Positions 1 through 8,685 are shown, counted from the first letter of the stretch. The stretch: DNA of 18,942 nt from Methylobacter sp. (GCA_028714995.1 JAQTLI010000006.1:1-18942), one strand, 5' to 3'. Notes: generated by a model not told the origin, from the sequence alone. A program made the numbers and translations.

Positions 1-566
1 TTTCAATTATTGATGACGAAGGTAACCGGGTTGCCGCGACGCTAAGCATTAATTTTCCTTTTGGCGCCGGTGTTGTCCCCGCCGGAACCGGCGTGTTGCT
101 GAATGATCAAATGGATGATTTTGTCAGTCTGCCGGGAGCCATGAATGGTTATGGCCTGGTTGGCGGTGTCGCCAATGCCATAGCGCCGGGCAAACGTATG
201 CTGTCCAGTATGGCGCCTACTTTTCTTGACGATGGTAACCACGTTGCAGTGGTGGGAACGCCAGGCGGCAGCCGCATTATCTCGATGGTACTGTTAGCGG
301 CACTGGATTTTGCAAAAGGCAACGGACCTGAGTCATGGGTGCAAGTGCCTCGTTTCCATCACCAATTTATGCCTGATGTGATCGAGTACGAAAAAGGCGC
401 AATGACGGCATATGAAATCACTGGCCTTACTGCAATGGGGCATCGGATGAAAGAAGCGCGTTACAACTATGGCGATATGCACGCCGTGCAGTGGAATAAA
501 GCTACGCATCAATTGACTGCCGCCAGCGACCGCCGCGGGGAAGGCCGGGCTGCTGTCGGGCGTTAA
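1..566 (+). CDS. ggt: Gamma-glutamyltransferase, C-terminal part (5' end outside window)
   Basis: This is the C-terminal ~188 residues of a gamma-glutamyltransferase (glutathione hydrolase, Ntn-hydrolase family), which cleaves the gamma-glutamyl bond of glutathione and transfers the glutamyl group to water or amino acids, normally in the periplasm. The frame is open from base 3 to the TAA at 564-566. It shows the small-subunit hallmarks: the strand before the MDDF motif (codons near 110-122), the RMLSSMAPTF segment with the paired serines that bind substrate in the family, and the downstream TPGGSRII glycine loop. It ends in AVGR, a common GGT C-terminus. The autoprocessing and catalytic threonine lies upstream of the window, so activity cannot be judged here. 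The next gene starts 37 nt downstream on the same strand, so co-transcription is possible. The family call is firm. Confidence 0.93.
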   Translation, partial: SIIDDEGNRVAATLSINFPFGAGVVPAGTGVLLNDQMDDFVSLPGAMNGYGLVGGVANAIAPGKRMLSSMAPTFLDDGNHVAVVGTPGGSRIISMVLLAALDFAKGNGPESWVQVPRFHHQFMPDVIEYEKGAMTAYEITGLTAMGHRMKEARYNYGDMHAVQWNKATHQLTAASDRRGEGRAAVGR

Positions 567-592
567 GGACGCTTGTGGTGAGGCAAGTTTTC

Positions 593-606
593 AGGATTAT
601 GAATTG
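593..606 (+). promoter_or_regulatory. RBS and TTG start of the phosphopantetheinyl transferase
   Basis: AGGA (593-596) is 7 nt before the TTG start at 604. An ATG at 599 overlaps this start in another frame and reads ATG-AAT-TGA, a two-codon mini-ORF that ends on the real start region. This decides the start and may lower or couple translation; that effect is inference. Confidence 0.5.
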
Positions 607-1305
607 AATACCAACACAATCCAGATATGGTACGGTGATATTGCCGCCGAGGACGCACATTATCAGAGCTACTGGCGCGTTCTCGATGCAGCCGAGCAAG
701 CTCATGCCGTCAAAATAAAAAATGAATTACTACACAAGCGCTATGTGGCAGTGCATGGCCGCCTAAGAACCGTATTAGCCCAAATTCTTAATGAGCCACC
801 GAAAAAGATAAGGATAAGCAAAGCCGAGCATGGCAAACCTTATCTTGCCGATAACCCGCAGCTGGCATTCAACCTGTCCCATTCAGCAAGCATGATGATT
901 ATTGCTGTGGGCTGGCGATGTCAGTTGGGCGTCGATGTAGAGCTTTGCAAACCGAGAGCTAATCTGGCTGGGCTGGTTGATAAATGCTTTGCCGAAGAAG
1001 AGGTCGAATACTGGCGCAAACTTCCGGGACACCAAAAAATACCGGAGTTTTACCGTTTCTGGACGCGCAAAGAAGCCTTCGTGAAAGCCACGGGGCGGGG
1101 CATCGGCCTGGGGCTGGATCACTGCGTTATTAATCCTGAAAATCCGGTAGAGTTTTTAAGAGTTCCGGAAAGTTGCGGACATGCCTCGGCATGGCGCGTG
1201 CTGGATCTGGATTTAGGCGCGGGAGTATGTAGTGCGTTAGCGGTGGACAGGGAGTTTACCGGGGTTAGGCTAATGGATTTGGCGACAATTCTCAGCAAAT
1301 TATAG
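604..1305 (+). CDS. Sfp-type 4'-phosphopantetheinyl transferase
   Basis: This 233-aa protein should transfer the 4'-phosphopantetheine arm of CoA to a serine of acyl- or peptidyl-carrier proteins, the activation step for PKS, NRPS or fatty-acid synthases. Its length fits the Sfp/HetI class and not the ~120-aa AcpS class. Visible motifs are GKPYL (77-81), FNLSHS (89-94), the magnesium-binding GVDVE (109-113) and WTRKEAFVKATGRGIG (153-168), which carries the catalytic glutamate and lysine. The start is TTG at 604: AGGA at 593-596 sits 7 nt upstream, while the nearby ATG at 599 is in another frame and stops after two codons. No PKS or NRPS gene is in the window, so the carrier-protein partner is unknown; it could serve a secondary-metabolite cluster elsewhere. 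Function is sure at family level, substrate is not. Confidence 0.93.
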   Translation: MNTNTIQIWYGDIAAEDAHYQSYWRVLDAAEQAHAVKIKNELLHKRYVAVHGRLRTVLAQILNEPPKKIRISKAEHGKPYLADNPQLAFNLSHSASMMIIAVGWRCQLGVDVELCKPRANLAGLVDKCFAEEEVEYWRKLPGHQKIPEFYRFWTRKEAFVKATGRGIGLGLDHCVINPENPVEFLRVPESCGHASAWRVLDLDLGAGVCSALAVDREFTGVRLMDLATILSKL

Positions 1306-1473
1306 GTGCGATTTAAAGAGGTATGAATCAGCAAACTTAACGATTCGGTCTACAATCCTGCCGCGATTTCCCTAAAGCTATTCAACTTTTCCTTAGGTTG
1401 ACGATAATTTTAAACACCAACTCATCAGGATCGGGCAGATTATCCAGATCGGCTAGACGGTGGCTGTAATTTT

Positions 1474-1629
1474 ATGCGCTGGCGGGATAAATTTGTCCAG
1501 TTTGAAGGCTGGCATATCAGCTCGTCCGTGTATGTATATTGGCGGTTAATTCGACAGAATCCACCTAGAATAACTTCGGTAAAGTACTGGGTGATTGCAC
1601 AATATCGGAGTGGCAATTTTTCGCGGTAA
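1474..1629 (+). CDS. Possible small ORF or gene remnant, 51 aa, function unknown
   Basis: An ATG at 1474 opens a 51-codon frame ending TAA at 1627-1629. The product is rich in tryptophan, tyrosine and arginine (starts MRWRDKFVQFEGWH, ends YRSGNFSR). Its frame is also open upstream of the ATG, back to stops near 1393, so it may be the tail of a decayed larger gene and not a real small gene. No convincing ribosome binding site precedes the ATG. I do not recognise the family. Its place between two intact genes in otherwise non-coding DNA is the only other support. Confidence 0.25.
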   Translation: MRWRDKFVQFEGWHISSSVYVYWRLIRQNPPRITSVKYWVIAQYRSGNFSR

Positions 1630-1692
1630 ACTTCCCCGATTCATAGGTAGATTTTGCATGGCGATTGACGTCAACGCACACTATTGGAATAA

Positions 1693-1720
1693 TTGACAGG
1701 CAGCAATGTAAGTATATGCT
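1693..1720 (+). promoter_or_regulatory. Predicted sigma70 promoter of the marR gene
   Basis: TTGACA at 1693-1698 and TATGCT at 1715-1720 are separated by 16 nt. The -35 is consensus and the -10 matches 4 of 6. It lies ~60 nt before the TTG start at 1782 and overlaps the first of two direct repeats, as expected for an autoregulated MarR gene. Confidence 0.5.
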
Positions 1721-1747
1721 GTCATACTTTGTAGGTATATACTGTCA
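1712..1747 (+). promoter_or_regulatory. Paired direct repeats, candidate MarR operator
   Basis: GTATATGCTGTCA (1712-1724) and GTATATACTGTCA (1735-1747) match at 12 of 13 positions with a 23-nt period, so the sites lie on about the same helix face two turns apart. The first covers the -10 of the predicted promoter and the second lies just downstream. Binding by the adjacent MarR protein is inference. Confidence 0.45.
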
Positions 1748-1781
1748 AACTCTTTTATCCAGTAATATAGGAACTAAGAAA

Positions 1782-2246
1782 TTGTCCCAAGCACCTAATG
1801 ATTCATATTTTGTTCCAAATTATACAAGTTGCATGGATTGTGTCAGCTTTAATCTCCGCAAGGCAAATCGTGCAGTTAGTCAGTTTTACGATGATATATT
1901 GCGCCCTGCTGGCATCCGAGGAACCCAGTATTCTCTACTGGTAGCCTTGAAAATATGTGGACCGGTATTGGTCACCCAACTTGCTGAACATACTGTAATA
2001 GACCGAACAACGTTAACCCGTAATCTGAAAGTCATGGAGAAGCAGGGATTAATCAAAGTTTTACCTGGCGAAGATCGTCGCACCCGAATAGTGACAATTA
2101 CTGAGAAAGGGTTAGCTGTTCTACTTACAGCGTATTCACTATGGACACAGGCACAGTCTAAAATTAAAGAGGCCATGAGCGATGAGCGTTTACAAACTTT
2201 AATGAAAGATCTTTCAACATTAATTGAGGTTTCCAAAGCAGAATAA
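1782..2246 (+). CDS. MarR-family winged-helix transcriptional regulator
   Basis: With the TTG start at 1782 the protein is 154 aa, the usual MarR length. AGGAA at 1769-1773 lies 8 nt before it, whereas a start at the upstream ATG 1665 would lie before the predicted promoter and direct repeats. An internal ATG at 1833 is a further option. Seen in the sequence: a dimerisation helix (about 18-42), the winged helix with recognition helix near 73-90 (VIDRTTLTRNLKVMEKQGLI) and a wing carrying the family's EDRRTR turn (97-102). Two cysteines (17 and 20) lie at the N-terminus and could sense oxidants or electrophiles, though this is inference. MarR proteins usually repress a neighbouring efflux or detoxification gene; here the RND operon starts ~540 nt downstream on the same strand and is the obvious target. 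Confidence 0.88.
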   Translation: MSQAPNDSYFVPNYTSCMDCVSFNLRKANRAVSQFYDDILRPAGIRGTQYSLLVALKICGPVLVTQLAEHTVIDRTTLTRNLKVMEKQGLIKVLPGEDRRTRIVTITEKGLAVLLTAYSLWTQAQSKIKEAMSDERLQTLMKDLSTLIEVSKAE

Positions 2247-2298
2247 AAAATTATTATTTTATTAATTACGTGTATATACATTAAATAATGAGATATAG

Positions 2299-2673
2299 TT
2301 ACAACCCAAAAAAGCACCCGCTATCATTATTGATGCATTCAGCGGCATAGATGGAGCTACGGCCTTAACATTTGCCCACGAAAACATCACGGCAACTTTT
2401 GTTTCTCGCGCAGAAAAACTCGAGGGCGTGGCCGAAGAAATTTGCCGCTTTAACTCGCAGGTGCGCGTGTTTCTTATTAATGTCTCCTCTCGGGAGCAGA
2501 TCGAGGCCATGGTTCATACTGTAATAAAGGAATTTGGTTGGATAGATGGGCTCATCAATAATGCTGGTGGCGCGGTGGCGCCAAAAACTCTTAAAGCGGC
2601 AGGTCAAAATATCCATAGAATTGTCTTCCGATATATAGCTTACCCAGTGATTTTGAGCGGCGTTATCGACTAG
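2299..2673 (+). pseudogene. Short-chain dehydrogenase/reductase (SDR) remnant
   Basis: The frame open from 2299 to the TAG at 2671-2673 encodes the first half of an SDR Rossmann fold. A degraded cofactor loop (AFSGIDGATA in place of a TGxxxGIG pattern, codons near 2335-2364) is followed by an intact-looking LINNAGG motif at about 2551-2571 and the strand ahead of it. There is no ATG or GTG where the protein should begin; the frame opens after a stop at 2296 and the first ATG (2428) is inside the fold. Homology fades after the NAG motif, so the YxxxK catalytic half is absent. It sits between the MarR gene and the efflux operon and looks like a relic broken at both ends. SDR identity is good; substrate unknown. 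Confidence 0.7.
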
Positions 2674-2708
2674 GAATCTGGATAGTTTGCAACAAAAAAG
2701 TCTTTCCA

Positions 2709-2729
2709 ATTAGGCGTACTGAACCTAAT
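2709..2729. promoter_or_regulatory. Inverted repeat upstream of the RND operon, possible operator
   Basis: ATTAGG (2709-2714) and CCTAAT (2724-2729) form a perfect 6-bp inverted repeat with 9-nt spacing, 58 nt before the start of the adaptor gene. It does not resemble the direct repeats before the MarR gene. It could bind the MarR regulator, but a 6-bp arm can arise by chance. Confidence 0.25.
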
Positions 2730-2786
2730 GAACTGAGTAGAGAAAAAATTTCCCTAAAGATGTCTATTCACCAACAAGGATCATTC

Positions 2787-3938
2787 ATGAATAACCTCGA
2801 TCACTTCCGTCTGCCCAAACGTTTGGTGCTTTTGCTTTGGATGCTCTCGCTAGCCATGGGATGCACTAGCCAAGATAGGGAGTCTCAAATGCCTTCGCGG
2901 CCAGTAAAACTTTTCCGAGTCGTGGATGATACTGCCGAGATTGCCACGCCGTATGCCGGAGAGGTTCGGGCTCGTTTTGAGACTGTCTTATCCTTCCGTG
3001 TATCAGGCAAGATTATTGCCCGGCTGGTCGAGATAGGGGATCGAGTACACAATGGACAGATATTAGCCAGGCTCGATTCTAACGATTACCGGCTCACCAT
3101 GCAGGCTCTTAAGGCTCAACTCAAGGCGGCCGTAGCCGAGCGAAATTTTTCTAGGGATGAGCTGGCAAGATACCATGAATTACTCGATCAACAGGTTATC
3201 AGTCGACCTGATTTCGATAAACATGAAACAGCTTATATTGCAACCCAGGAGAGGGTGAAGGCACTCGAAGCACAGGTAGGTCAATCCGTTAACCAGTTGG
3301 GATATACGGAACTATTAGCAGATCGGGATGGCGTGGTAACGGCACTGGAAGTTGACATGGGACAAGTTGTCGTTGTCGGACAACCGGCCGTTAAGCTGGC
3401 TCGGCTCGATGAGAAGGAAGTCCACTTTGACATTCCGGAAAATCGACTGGCCAAAATAAAGGCACATCAGCAAGTGGAGGTGGCTTTATGGGCAGATGGC
3501 GACCGGAAGATCAAGGCAATTATCCGAGAAATAGCGGCCGTTGCTGATCCGTTTAGCCGAACCTACCGAATCAAAGCGACTCTGCTTGAAAATCAGGATA
3601 ACGTTCAACTCGGTATGACCGTAACGGTTTGGCTTTCTACGAATGAGCCTAATCGAATTACTGTACCGCTTTCAGCCATATTCACAACCCAGAATGAGCC
3701 CAAACAACCGAAAGTATGGTTAGTCGATGAGCAAAGCGCTACGGTCAAATCTGTACCAGTTCAGATGGCTGAAGCTTTGGAGTCAGAACGCATTGCCGTA
3801 ATCGGACTCGTGCCCGGGCAATTGATTGTAAGTGCAGGGGTACAGCGTCTTAGGGAAGGGCAGGCGGTACGTTTGCTGGAAGATGTTTCGTCCTTGCCAA
3901 AAGAGTTTAACCATGAAATTGCGGGTGATCATTCATGA
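2787..3938 (+). CDS. RND efflux periplasmic adaptor (membrane fusion lipoprotein, HlyD/AcrA family)
   Basis: From ATG 2787 the protein is 383 aa. AAGGA at 2776-2780 is 6 nt upstream; the earlier in-frame ATG at 2760 has no good binding site. It begins with a lipoprotein signal: basic residues, hydrophobic LVLLLWMLSLAMG, then Cys26. Next come the first half of the lipoyl/barrel-sandwich domain (around 55-85), an alpha-hairpin coiled coil (about 85-150), the second lipoyl half (near 165-200), then beta-barrel and membrane-proximal parts. The protein should bridge the inner-membrane pump and the outer-membrane channel. Its stop overlaps the pump start (ATGA), so the genes are translationally coupled. 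The substrate cannot be told from sequence. Confidence 0.93.
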   Translation: MNNLDHFRLPKRLVLLLWMLSLAMGCTSQDRESQMPSRPVKLFRVVDDTAEIATPYAGEVRARFETVLSFRVSGKIIARLVEIGDRVHNGQILARLDSNDYRLTMQALKAQLKAAVAERNFSRDELARYHELLDQQVISRPDFDKHETAYIATQERVKALEAQVGQSVNQLGYTELLADRDGVVTALEVDMGQVVVVGQPAVKLARLDEKEVHFDIPENRLAKIKAHQQVEVALWADGDRKIKAIIREIAAVADPFSRTYRIKATLLENQDNVQLGMTVTVWLSTNEPNRITVPLSAIFTTQNEPKQPKVWLVDEQSATVKSVPVQMAEALESERIAVIGLVPGQLIVSAGVQRLREGQAVRLLEDVSSLPKEFNHEIAGDHS

Positions 3939-6900
3939 GCAACTTCAACTTGACCGAATGGGCTCTGGAACATCGTGCTTTCACTGGTTTTACTATGGTG
4001 TTGTTGCTTATAGGTGGTGTTTTCGCTTACATAATTCTTGAACAACGGGAAGATCCAAAGTTCACCTTTCGGATTATGACCATTAAGACTTTATATCCCG
4101 GGGCAACAGCACGGGAAGTTGAAGAACAAGTCACTGATCGGCTCGAGAAAAAGATTCAGGAACTACCAAACCTGGATTACCTGCGCAGTTATTCAAAACC
4201 TGGCGAATCAGTCATTTTCGTCACCCCCCACGAAGATATTTCGGCTAAAGAAATTCCTAATCTTTGGTATCTGGTGCGCAAAAAAGTCGGCGATATCCAA
4301 ATGCTGCTGCCACCCGGTGTTATTGGTCCATTTTTCAACGATGAGTTTGGCGATACTTATAGTCTGATCTATGCCTTTTCAGGGGAAGGCTTCAGCTATG
4401 CTGAACTGAAAGAGGTCGTCGATTCAACCCGCCAGCAAATCCTGCGTATTAAGGATGTCGAAAAAGTCGATCTCATCGGCGTTCAAGACGAAAAAATATA
4501 TGTTGAATTTTCAGACAAAAAGTTGGCCAAACTGGGGCTGGATGGTGCAGTAGTTGCCCAGGTGCTTCAAACGCAGAATGGCATGACACCGGCTGGAACG
4601 CTATTCACACCGCAACGCAATCTGCCTATACGTCTCAGCGGTCAGTTCGATTCCGTGGAAAGCGTTGCTAATCTCCCGATACGCAGTTCAGGGCACACCT
4701 TTAGAGTCAGCGACTTCGCCAAGGTGACACGAGGATACACTGATCCGCTGGAATTCAAGATGCGCTTCAATGGCAGGAATGTAATAGGCTTAGGGGTCAC
4801 CATGAACAAGAAAGGCGATGTGCTCGAATTAGGGAAATCGCTTGAAACCACTATACTTAGGATCGAGCAGAATTTACCTATTGGTGTCGACATTGAGAAG
4901 GTAGCTGATCAATCCCGCGTGGTCAAAACAGCCATTAGCGAATTCATGCGCACTTTTTTTGAAGCTTTGGCTGCGGTGCTTCTTGTCAGTTTCCTGAGTC
5001 TTGGCTTGCGCACGGGCTCAGTTGTCGCGCTCACGGTACCTTTGGTTCTAGCAGGAACATTGCTTTGTATGTGGCTGTTCGGTTTGGAAATCCATCGTAT
5101 CTCTCTCGGAGCATTAATTCTGGCTCTAGGATTGCTAGTGGATGACGCCATGATTTCCATCGAAATGATGGCGCGCAAGCTTGAAGAAGGATGGGATCGA
5201 ATGCGTGCCGCAACTTATGCCTACCATGTGACGGCATTTCCCATGCTGACCGGAACCCTGATCACTATTGCAGGCTTTCTACCCGTGGGTTTGGCAAAAT
5301 CCTCTGCCGGCGAATATACCGTAGCAATTTTTCAGGTAATAGGAATCTCGCTATTACTCTCCTGGATCGGCGCAGTAGTGTTTACGCCCTATCTGGGCTA
5401 TCTGATACTCAAGCCTAAGATCAAAGATGCTAAATCGAACCACGATCTTTTCGACACCCATTTCTATAACCGTCTCAGGCAAGGGGTTGAGCTCTGCTTA
5501 GAACATCGCAAGAAAGTCATAATCGCTACTGTAGCGTTATTCGCTATCGGGGTCATGACATTGACCAAAGTACCCCAACAGTTTTTTCCACTGTCGAATC
5601 GTTCAGAATTGATGGTTGATTTATGGTTACCGGAAGGAAGTTCCTTTGTGCAAACTGAAGAAGTTGCCAAACGCATGGAAGCCATCTTGGCTCAAGATAC
5701 AGAAATCGTTAATTACGCAACCTATATCGGTGGCGGCAGCCCAAGATTTTTTCTGCTTATCGTACAACAACTGGCTAATGCCAACCTGGCCGAGTTTGTC
5801 GTGAAGTCGAAGGACAATGTCGCCCGCGAACGGGTGATGCATCGGATCAAGCAAGCACTCTCTACCAAATTCCCAGAAGTACGCGGACGTGTTATGCGCC
5901 TCAACGTCGGGCCGCCGATGGATTATCCGATTGTGTTCAGGGTATTTGGCGAAGATGTCAGCATTGTTAGAAAGATTGCCGACCATGTGGCCGAGGTAGT
6001 ACGTGCTAACCCTAATACTGTCGATGTTAATGACGATTGGCACGAACGTATACCTGCTGTGCATCTTGCTCTCAATCAAGACAAGGCCCGGGCGCTGGGA
6101 GTGTCGACCGGCATTCTCTCACAGGCACTACAGGCGCATTTCACCGGTATCACGGTCGGACAGTTCCGTGAGGGAGACAAACTGATCGACATTGTCTGGA
6201 GAGCACAACGGCATTTACGAATCGCCGCAAATGAATTGGCTGATATTGCCATTCCGATTGCTAATGGCAAGTGGGTTCCTCTATCTCAGTTGGTCTTCAC
6301 AGAAATGAGTTTTGAAGACGGCATCCGCTGGCGGCGCAACCGCTTCCCAACCATTTCAGTGCGAGCTGACGTAGTGGATGGGATGTTGGCGCCTGACGTT
6401 GCTGCACAAATCATTCCAAAGCTCGAATCCATTCAAAACCAACTGCCGTCCGGATATTTAATCGAAACCGGTGCAGCCAAGGAAGATGCCTGGATTGCCC
6501 AGAAATCGATTCTTATCTGGATTCCCCTGGTTGTAGTCGTCACGCTTATTCTGCTAATGATGCAGTTACAGAATTTATCTCGAACATTCCTGGTTTTCGT
6601 TACAGCTCCTTTGGGAGTGATTGGCGCCGCATTTGCTCTAACACTGTTCGGTGCACCTTTCGGCTTTGTCGCTTTGCTCGGAATCATTGCGCTAGCCGGT
6701 ATGATAATGCGTAACTCAGTCATTCTGGTCGATCAGATCGAGCAGGATGAAAAGACCGGTATGGATACCTGGACGGCGATTGTCGAGTCGACGGTCAGAC
6801 GTTTCCGACCTATCTTATTGACAGCAGCTGCGGCGATTTTGGCCATGATCCCGTTATCCCCCAATGATTTCTTCGGGCCGCAAGCCATTGCCATCATGGG

Positions 6901-7045
6901 GGGGCTCACCGTGGCAACGGTACTAACCGTGTTTTTTCTTCCAGCGCTATATGCGGCCTGGTTCAAGGTAAAGCGTGTCCCCCAAAAAAAAGAACTGACG
7001 CAAACGGACTTATCCATCGCAGATGAGGGAGATTCTCATGAATAA
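3935..7045 (+). CDS. RND multidrug-type efflux pump, inner-membrane permease (HAE-1 class)
   Basis: A 1036-aa proton-driven pump of AcrB type and usual length. The N-terminal segment (residues 14-35) is TM1. A large periplasmic porter domain (about 36-335) follows, then a TM bundle (about 336-500) in which the proton-relay aspartate pair D403-D404 (LLVDDAMIS) is present, a second periplasmic domain (~560-865) and a C-terminal TM bundle. In TM10 the segment GMIMRNSVILVDQ has arginine where AcrB has its relay lysine; related non-AcrB HAE-1 pumps show the same, so this is a subfamily trait and not damage. The LEQREDPKF sequence after TM1 also points to the MexK/TriC-like branch and away from AcrB itself. 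ATG overlaps the adaptor stop, and the channel gene starts inside its last codons. Confidence 0.94.
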   Translation: MSNFNLTEWALEHRAFTGFTMVLLLIGGVFAYIILEQREDPKFTFRIMTIKTLYPGATAREVEEQVTDRLEKKIQELPNLDYLRSYSKPGESVIFVTPHEDISAKEIPNLWYLVRKKVGDIQMLLPPGVIGPFFNDEFGDTYSLIYAFSGEGFSYAELKEVVDSTRQQILRIKDVEKVDLIGVQDEKIYVEFSDKKLAKLGLDGAVVAQVLQTQNGMTPAGTLFTPQRNLPIRLSGQFDSVESVANLPIRSSGHTFRVSDFAKVTRGYTDPLEFKMRFNGRNVIGLGVTMNKKGDVLELGKSLETTILRIEQNLPIGVDIEKVADQSRVVKTAISEFMRTFFEALAAVLLVSFLSLGLRTGSVVALTVPLVLAGTLLCMWLFGLEIHRISLGALILALGLLVDDAMISIEMMARKLEEGWDRMRAATYAYHVTAFPMLTGTLITIAGFLPVGLAKSSAGEYTVAIFQVIGISLLLSWIGAVVFTPYLGYLILKPKIKDAKSNHDLFDTHFYNRLRQGVELCLEHRKKVIIATVALFAIGVMTLTKVPQQFFPLSNRSELMVDLWLPEGSSFVQTEEVAKRMEAILAQDTEIVNYATYIGGGSPRFFLLIVQQLANANLAEFVVKSKDNVARERVMHRIKQALSTKFPEVRGRVMRLNVGPPMDYPIVFRVFGEDVSIVRKIADHVAEVVRANPNTVDVNDDWHERIPAVHLALNQDKARALGVSTGILSQALQAHFTGITVGQFREGDKLIDIVWRAQRHLRIAANELADIAIPIANGKWVPLSQLVFTEMSFEDGIRWRRNRFPTISVRADVVDGMLAPDVAAQIIPKLESIQNQLPSGYLIETGAAKEDAWIAQKSILIWIPLVVVVTLILLMMQLQNLSRTFLVFVTAPLGVIGAAFALTLFGAPFGFVALLGIIALAGMIMRNSVILVDQIEQDEKTGMDTWTAIVESTVRRFRPILLTAAAAILAMIPLSPNDFFGPQAIAIMGGLTVATVLTVFFLPALYAAWFKVKRVPQKKELTQTDLSIADEGDSHE

Positions 7046-8468
7046 TCAATTTTTGCGACTGATCAGCCTATTGCTTATGGCATTTCTTAGCAGTTGTACA
7101 CCAACCCGTGTGTTAGACAAAGTATCATTAACTAGCCCAGAACAATGGCATCATGTTCCATCCGTTCAAACTGTTTCCGTTGATTTAAAGCAATGGTGGA
7201 TGGGGTTTCAAAATCCGCTCTTGAACGACTTGATTACCCGGGCATTAGCCGCCAATCACGATATCAGGATCGCCAAAGCCCGTATACGCGAGGCTGGAGC
7301 CATTGTTACCATCGCCGAATCAGCGCTTTATCCCAGCATTGACCTGTTTACGTCTGGCGGTAGGGAAAAGAGGATCGACCGGATCGTCGGCATACCTGGC
7401 AAAAATGGCATCGAGCTGATTACGCCCGCCGCCAATATAATCAGCGGTGGATTGGCGGCGCGGTGGGAAATCGATTTGTTCGGTAGCAAACACCTTGAAG
7501 TGGAGGCCGCCACTGCTCAGCTGGCGGGAGCCGAAGAAGCTCAGCGAGCGGTGCAAGTAGGATTACTGGCTCAAGTGGCGACGAATTATTTGGAACTGCG
7601 TGGAGTACAGAAACGATCCAGTCTGCAACGGGAAACTATCGAAATTCAACGAGAAAAATTAAGAGCGTTGCAACTATTTAATCAAATGGGCTTAGCCAAT
7701 ACAGCCGATGTGGCAAGCCAAGAAACCTTACTCCGCACTACAGAAGCTGCTCTTACTGCTATCACGTCTGCAGAAAAAAACTTAATCCATAGGCTCGGTG
7801 TGTTGCTGGGAGAGTCACCCGAGAGTTTGGAAAACCGATTGGTTTCTGGCATGGAGCGACTTATAGCGCTGCCTGGCATCCCCAAACTTCTACCTTCGGA
7901 CTTGTTAGCACAAAGGCCTGATTTGCGTCTTGCCCAAACGGAAGTGAGCATGGCAGCGGCCAATTTGGGTGCTGCACGCGCTGATCTATTACCGAAGTTG
8001 GTATTATCGGCAAGCGGCGGATTTGGTGCCTTGGCCGTTAGTGGGTTTCCGAGCCTGGCGGAAAGTGTATATGCGCTCGGCTCGGGCCTGACTGCACCGA
8101 TATTCAGTGCCGGACGCATTCGAGCACATATTGCTACAGCGGATGCCAGACTCGATCAAGTAGCGGCAAATTATGAAAAAATCTTTTTGCTCGCTCTGGA
8201 GGACGTAGAAAACGCCTATGTTGAGCATACTGCGTCTATGGAACGGCTTAAACAACTGTCGGAGGCCGAAATGACAGCAGAGAAAGCTTACCGTCTTAAA
8301 GACGCTTTATACCAGCGCGGAGCTGGTGACTACTTGTCTGTGCTCGATGCCCAACGTAACAAGCTTGCGGTTGGAGAAGAGCTAACCAAGGCAGAAACTG
8401 CTGTGCATGTTTCGCTCGTCTCGTTATACAGGGCTTTTGGTGGGGGATGGCCACCAACACCTCGGTAA
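7038..8468 (+). CDS. OprM/NodT-type outer-membrane efflux channel lipoprotein
   Basis: From ATG 7038 the product is 476 aa. GAGGGA at 7025-7030 is 7 nt upstream, and the start overlaps the last 8 nt of the pump gene. A lipoprotein signal ends in FLSSC with Cys20 as the lipidation site. The body shows the two repeated outer-membrane efflux protein halves: helical hairpins rich in alanine and glutamine, the RDLLAQRPDLR-like segment (here LLPSDLLAQRPDLR) that starts the second half, and a final helix ending in FGGGWPP, typical of the family. It forms the trimeric outer-membrane duct for the pump encoded just upstream. As the last gene of the operon it completes a full tripartite system in one transcript. 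Confidence 0.94.
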   Translation: MNNQFLRLISLLLMAFLSSCTPTRVLDKVSLTSPEQWHHVPSVQTVSVDLKQWWMGFQNPLLNDLITRALAANHDIRIAKARIREAGAIVTIAESALYPSIDLFTSGGREKRIDRIVGIPGKNGIELITPAANIISGGLAARWEIDLFGSKHLEVEAATAQLAGAEEAQRAVQVGLLAQVATNYLELRGVQKRSSLQRETIEIQREKLRALQLFNQMGLANTADVASQETLLRTTEAALTAITSAEKNLIHRLGVLLGESPESLENRLVSGMERLIALPGIPKLLPSDLLAQRPDLRLAQTEVSMAAANLGAARADLLPKLVLSASGGFGALAVSGFPSLAESVYALGSGLTAPIFSAGRIRAHIATADARLDQVAANYEKIFLLALEDVENAYVEHTASMERLKQLSEAEMTAEKAYRLKDALYQRGAGDYLSVLDAQRNKLAVGEELTKAETAVHVSLVSLYRAFGGGWPPTPR

Positions 8469-8685
8469 GCAGGGATATTGAAGATATCAATAATGGAAAA
8501 AACTCAAAGCTATCCGTTGCGACAATACAGTAACATCTAAATTAATATAAGGGGGGGCGTCTCAGAAAAAGATCGCATAAGGTGCTGTCGCATTAACCTA
8601 ACATATGCCAGTCCTTCAAACTGTACGTATTTATCCTGCAATGCATAAAGTTACAGCAAAATATGCCGATTAAAACTTCAAGGGG
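8469..8685. other. Spacer after the efflux operon, probable mobile-element debris
   Basis: No gene is visible in these 217 nt. Two G-tracts followed by GCGT lie at 8551-8560 and 8682-8690, the second running into the IS5-like terminal repeat. GGTGCTGTCGCATTAAC at about 8581-8597 resembles an insertion-sequence terminus but I see no partner. I see no clear rho-independent terminator for the operon. Confidence 0.35.

Larger units (their letters stand above)
1306..1781. other. Intergenic stretch with one doubtful small ORF and the marR promoter
   Basis: These ~476 nt separate the phosphopantetheinyl transferase from the MarR gene. I see no terminator with a U-tract after 1305. The stretch holds a possible 51-aa ORF (1474-1629) and the marR promoter with paired direct repeats (1693-1747). 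The remainder shows nothing I can identify. Confidence 0.5.

Noticed and set aside
1886..2317. 143-aa minus-strand frame opposite the MarR gene
   Set aside because: Antisense to the MarR winged helix; no conserved motif.
5627..6079. 150-aa minus-strand frame inside the RND pump gene
   Set aside because: It lies opposite a fully conserved pump sequence and has no recognisable domain; a shadow frame.
7682..8119. 145-aa minus-strand frame inside the outer-membrane channel gene
   Set aside because: Antisense to conserved OprM-family sequence with low-complexity composition and no start signals.
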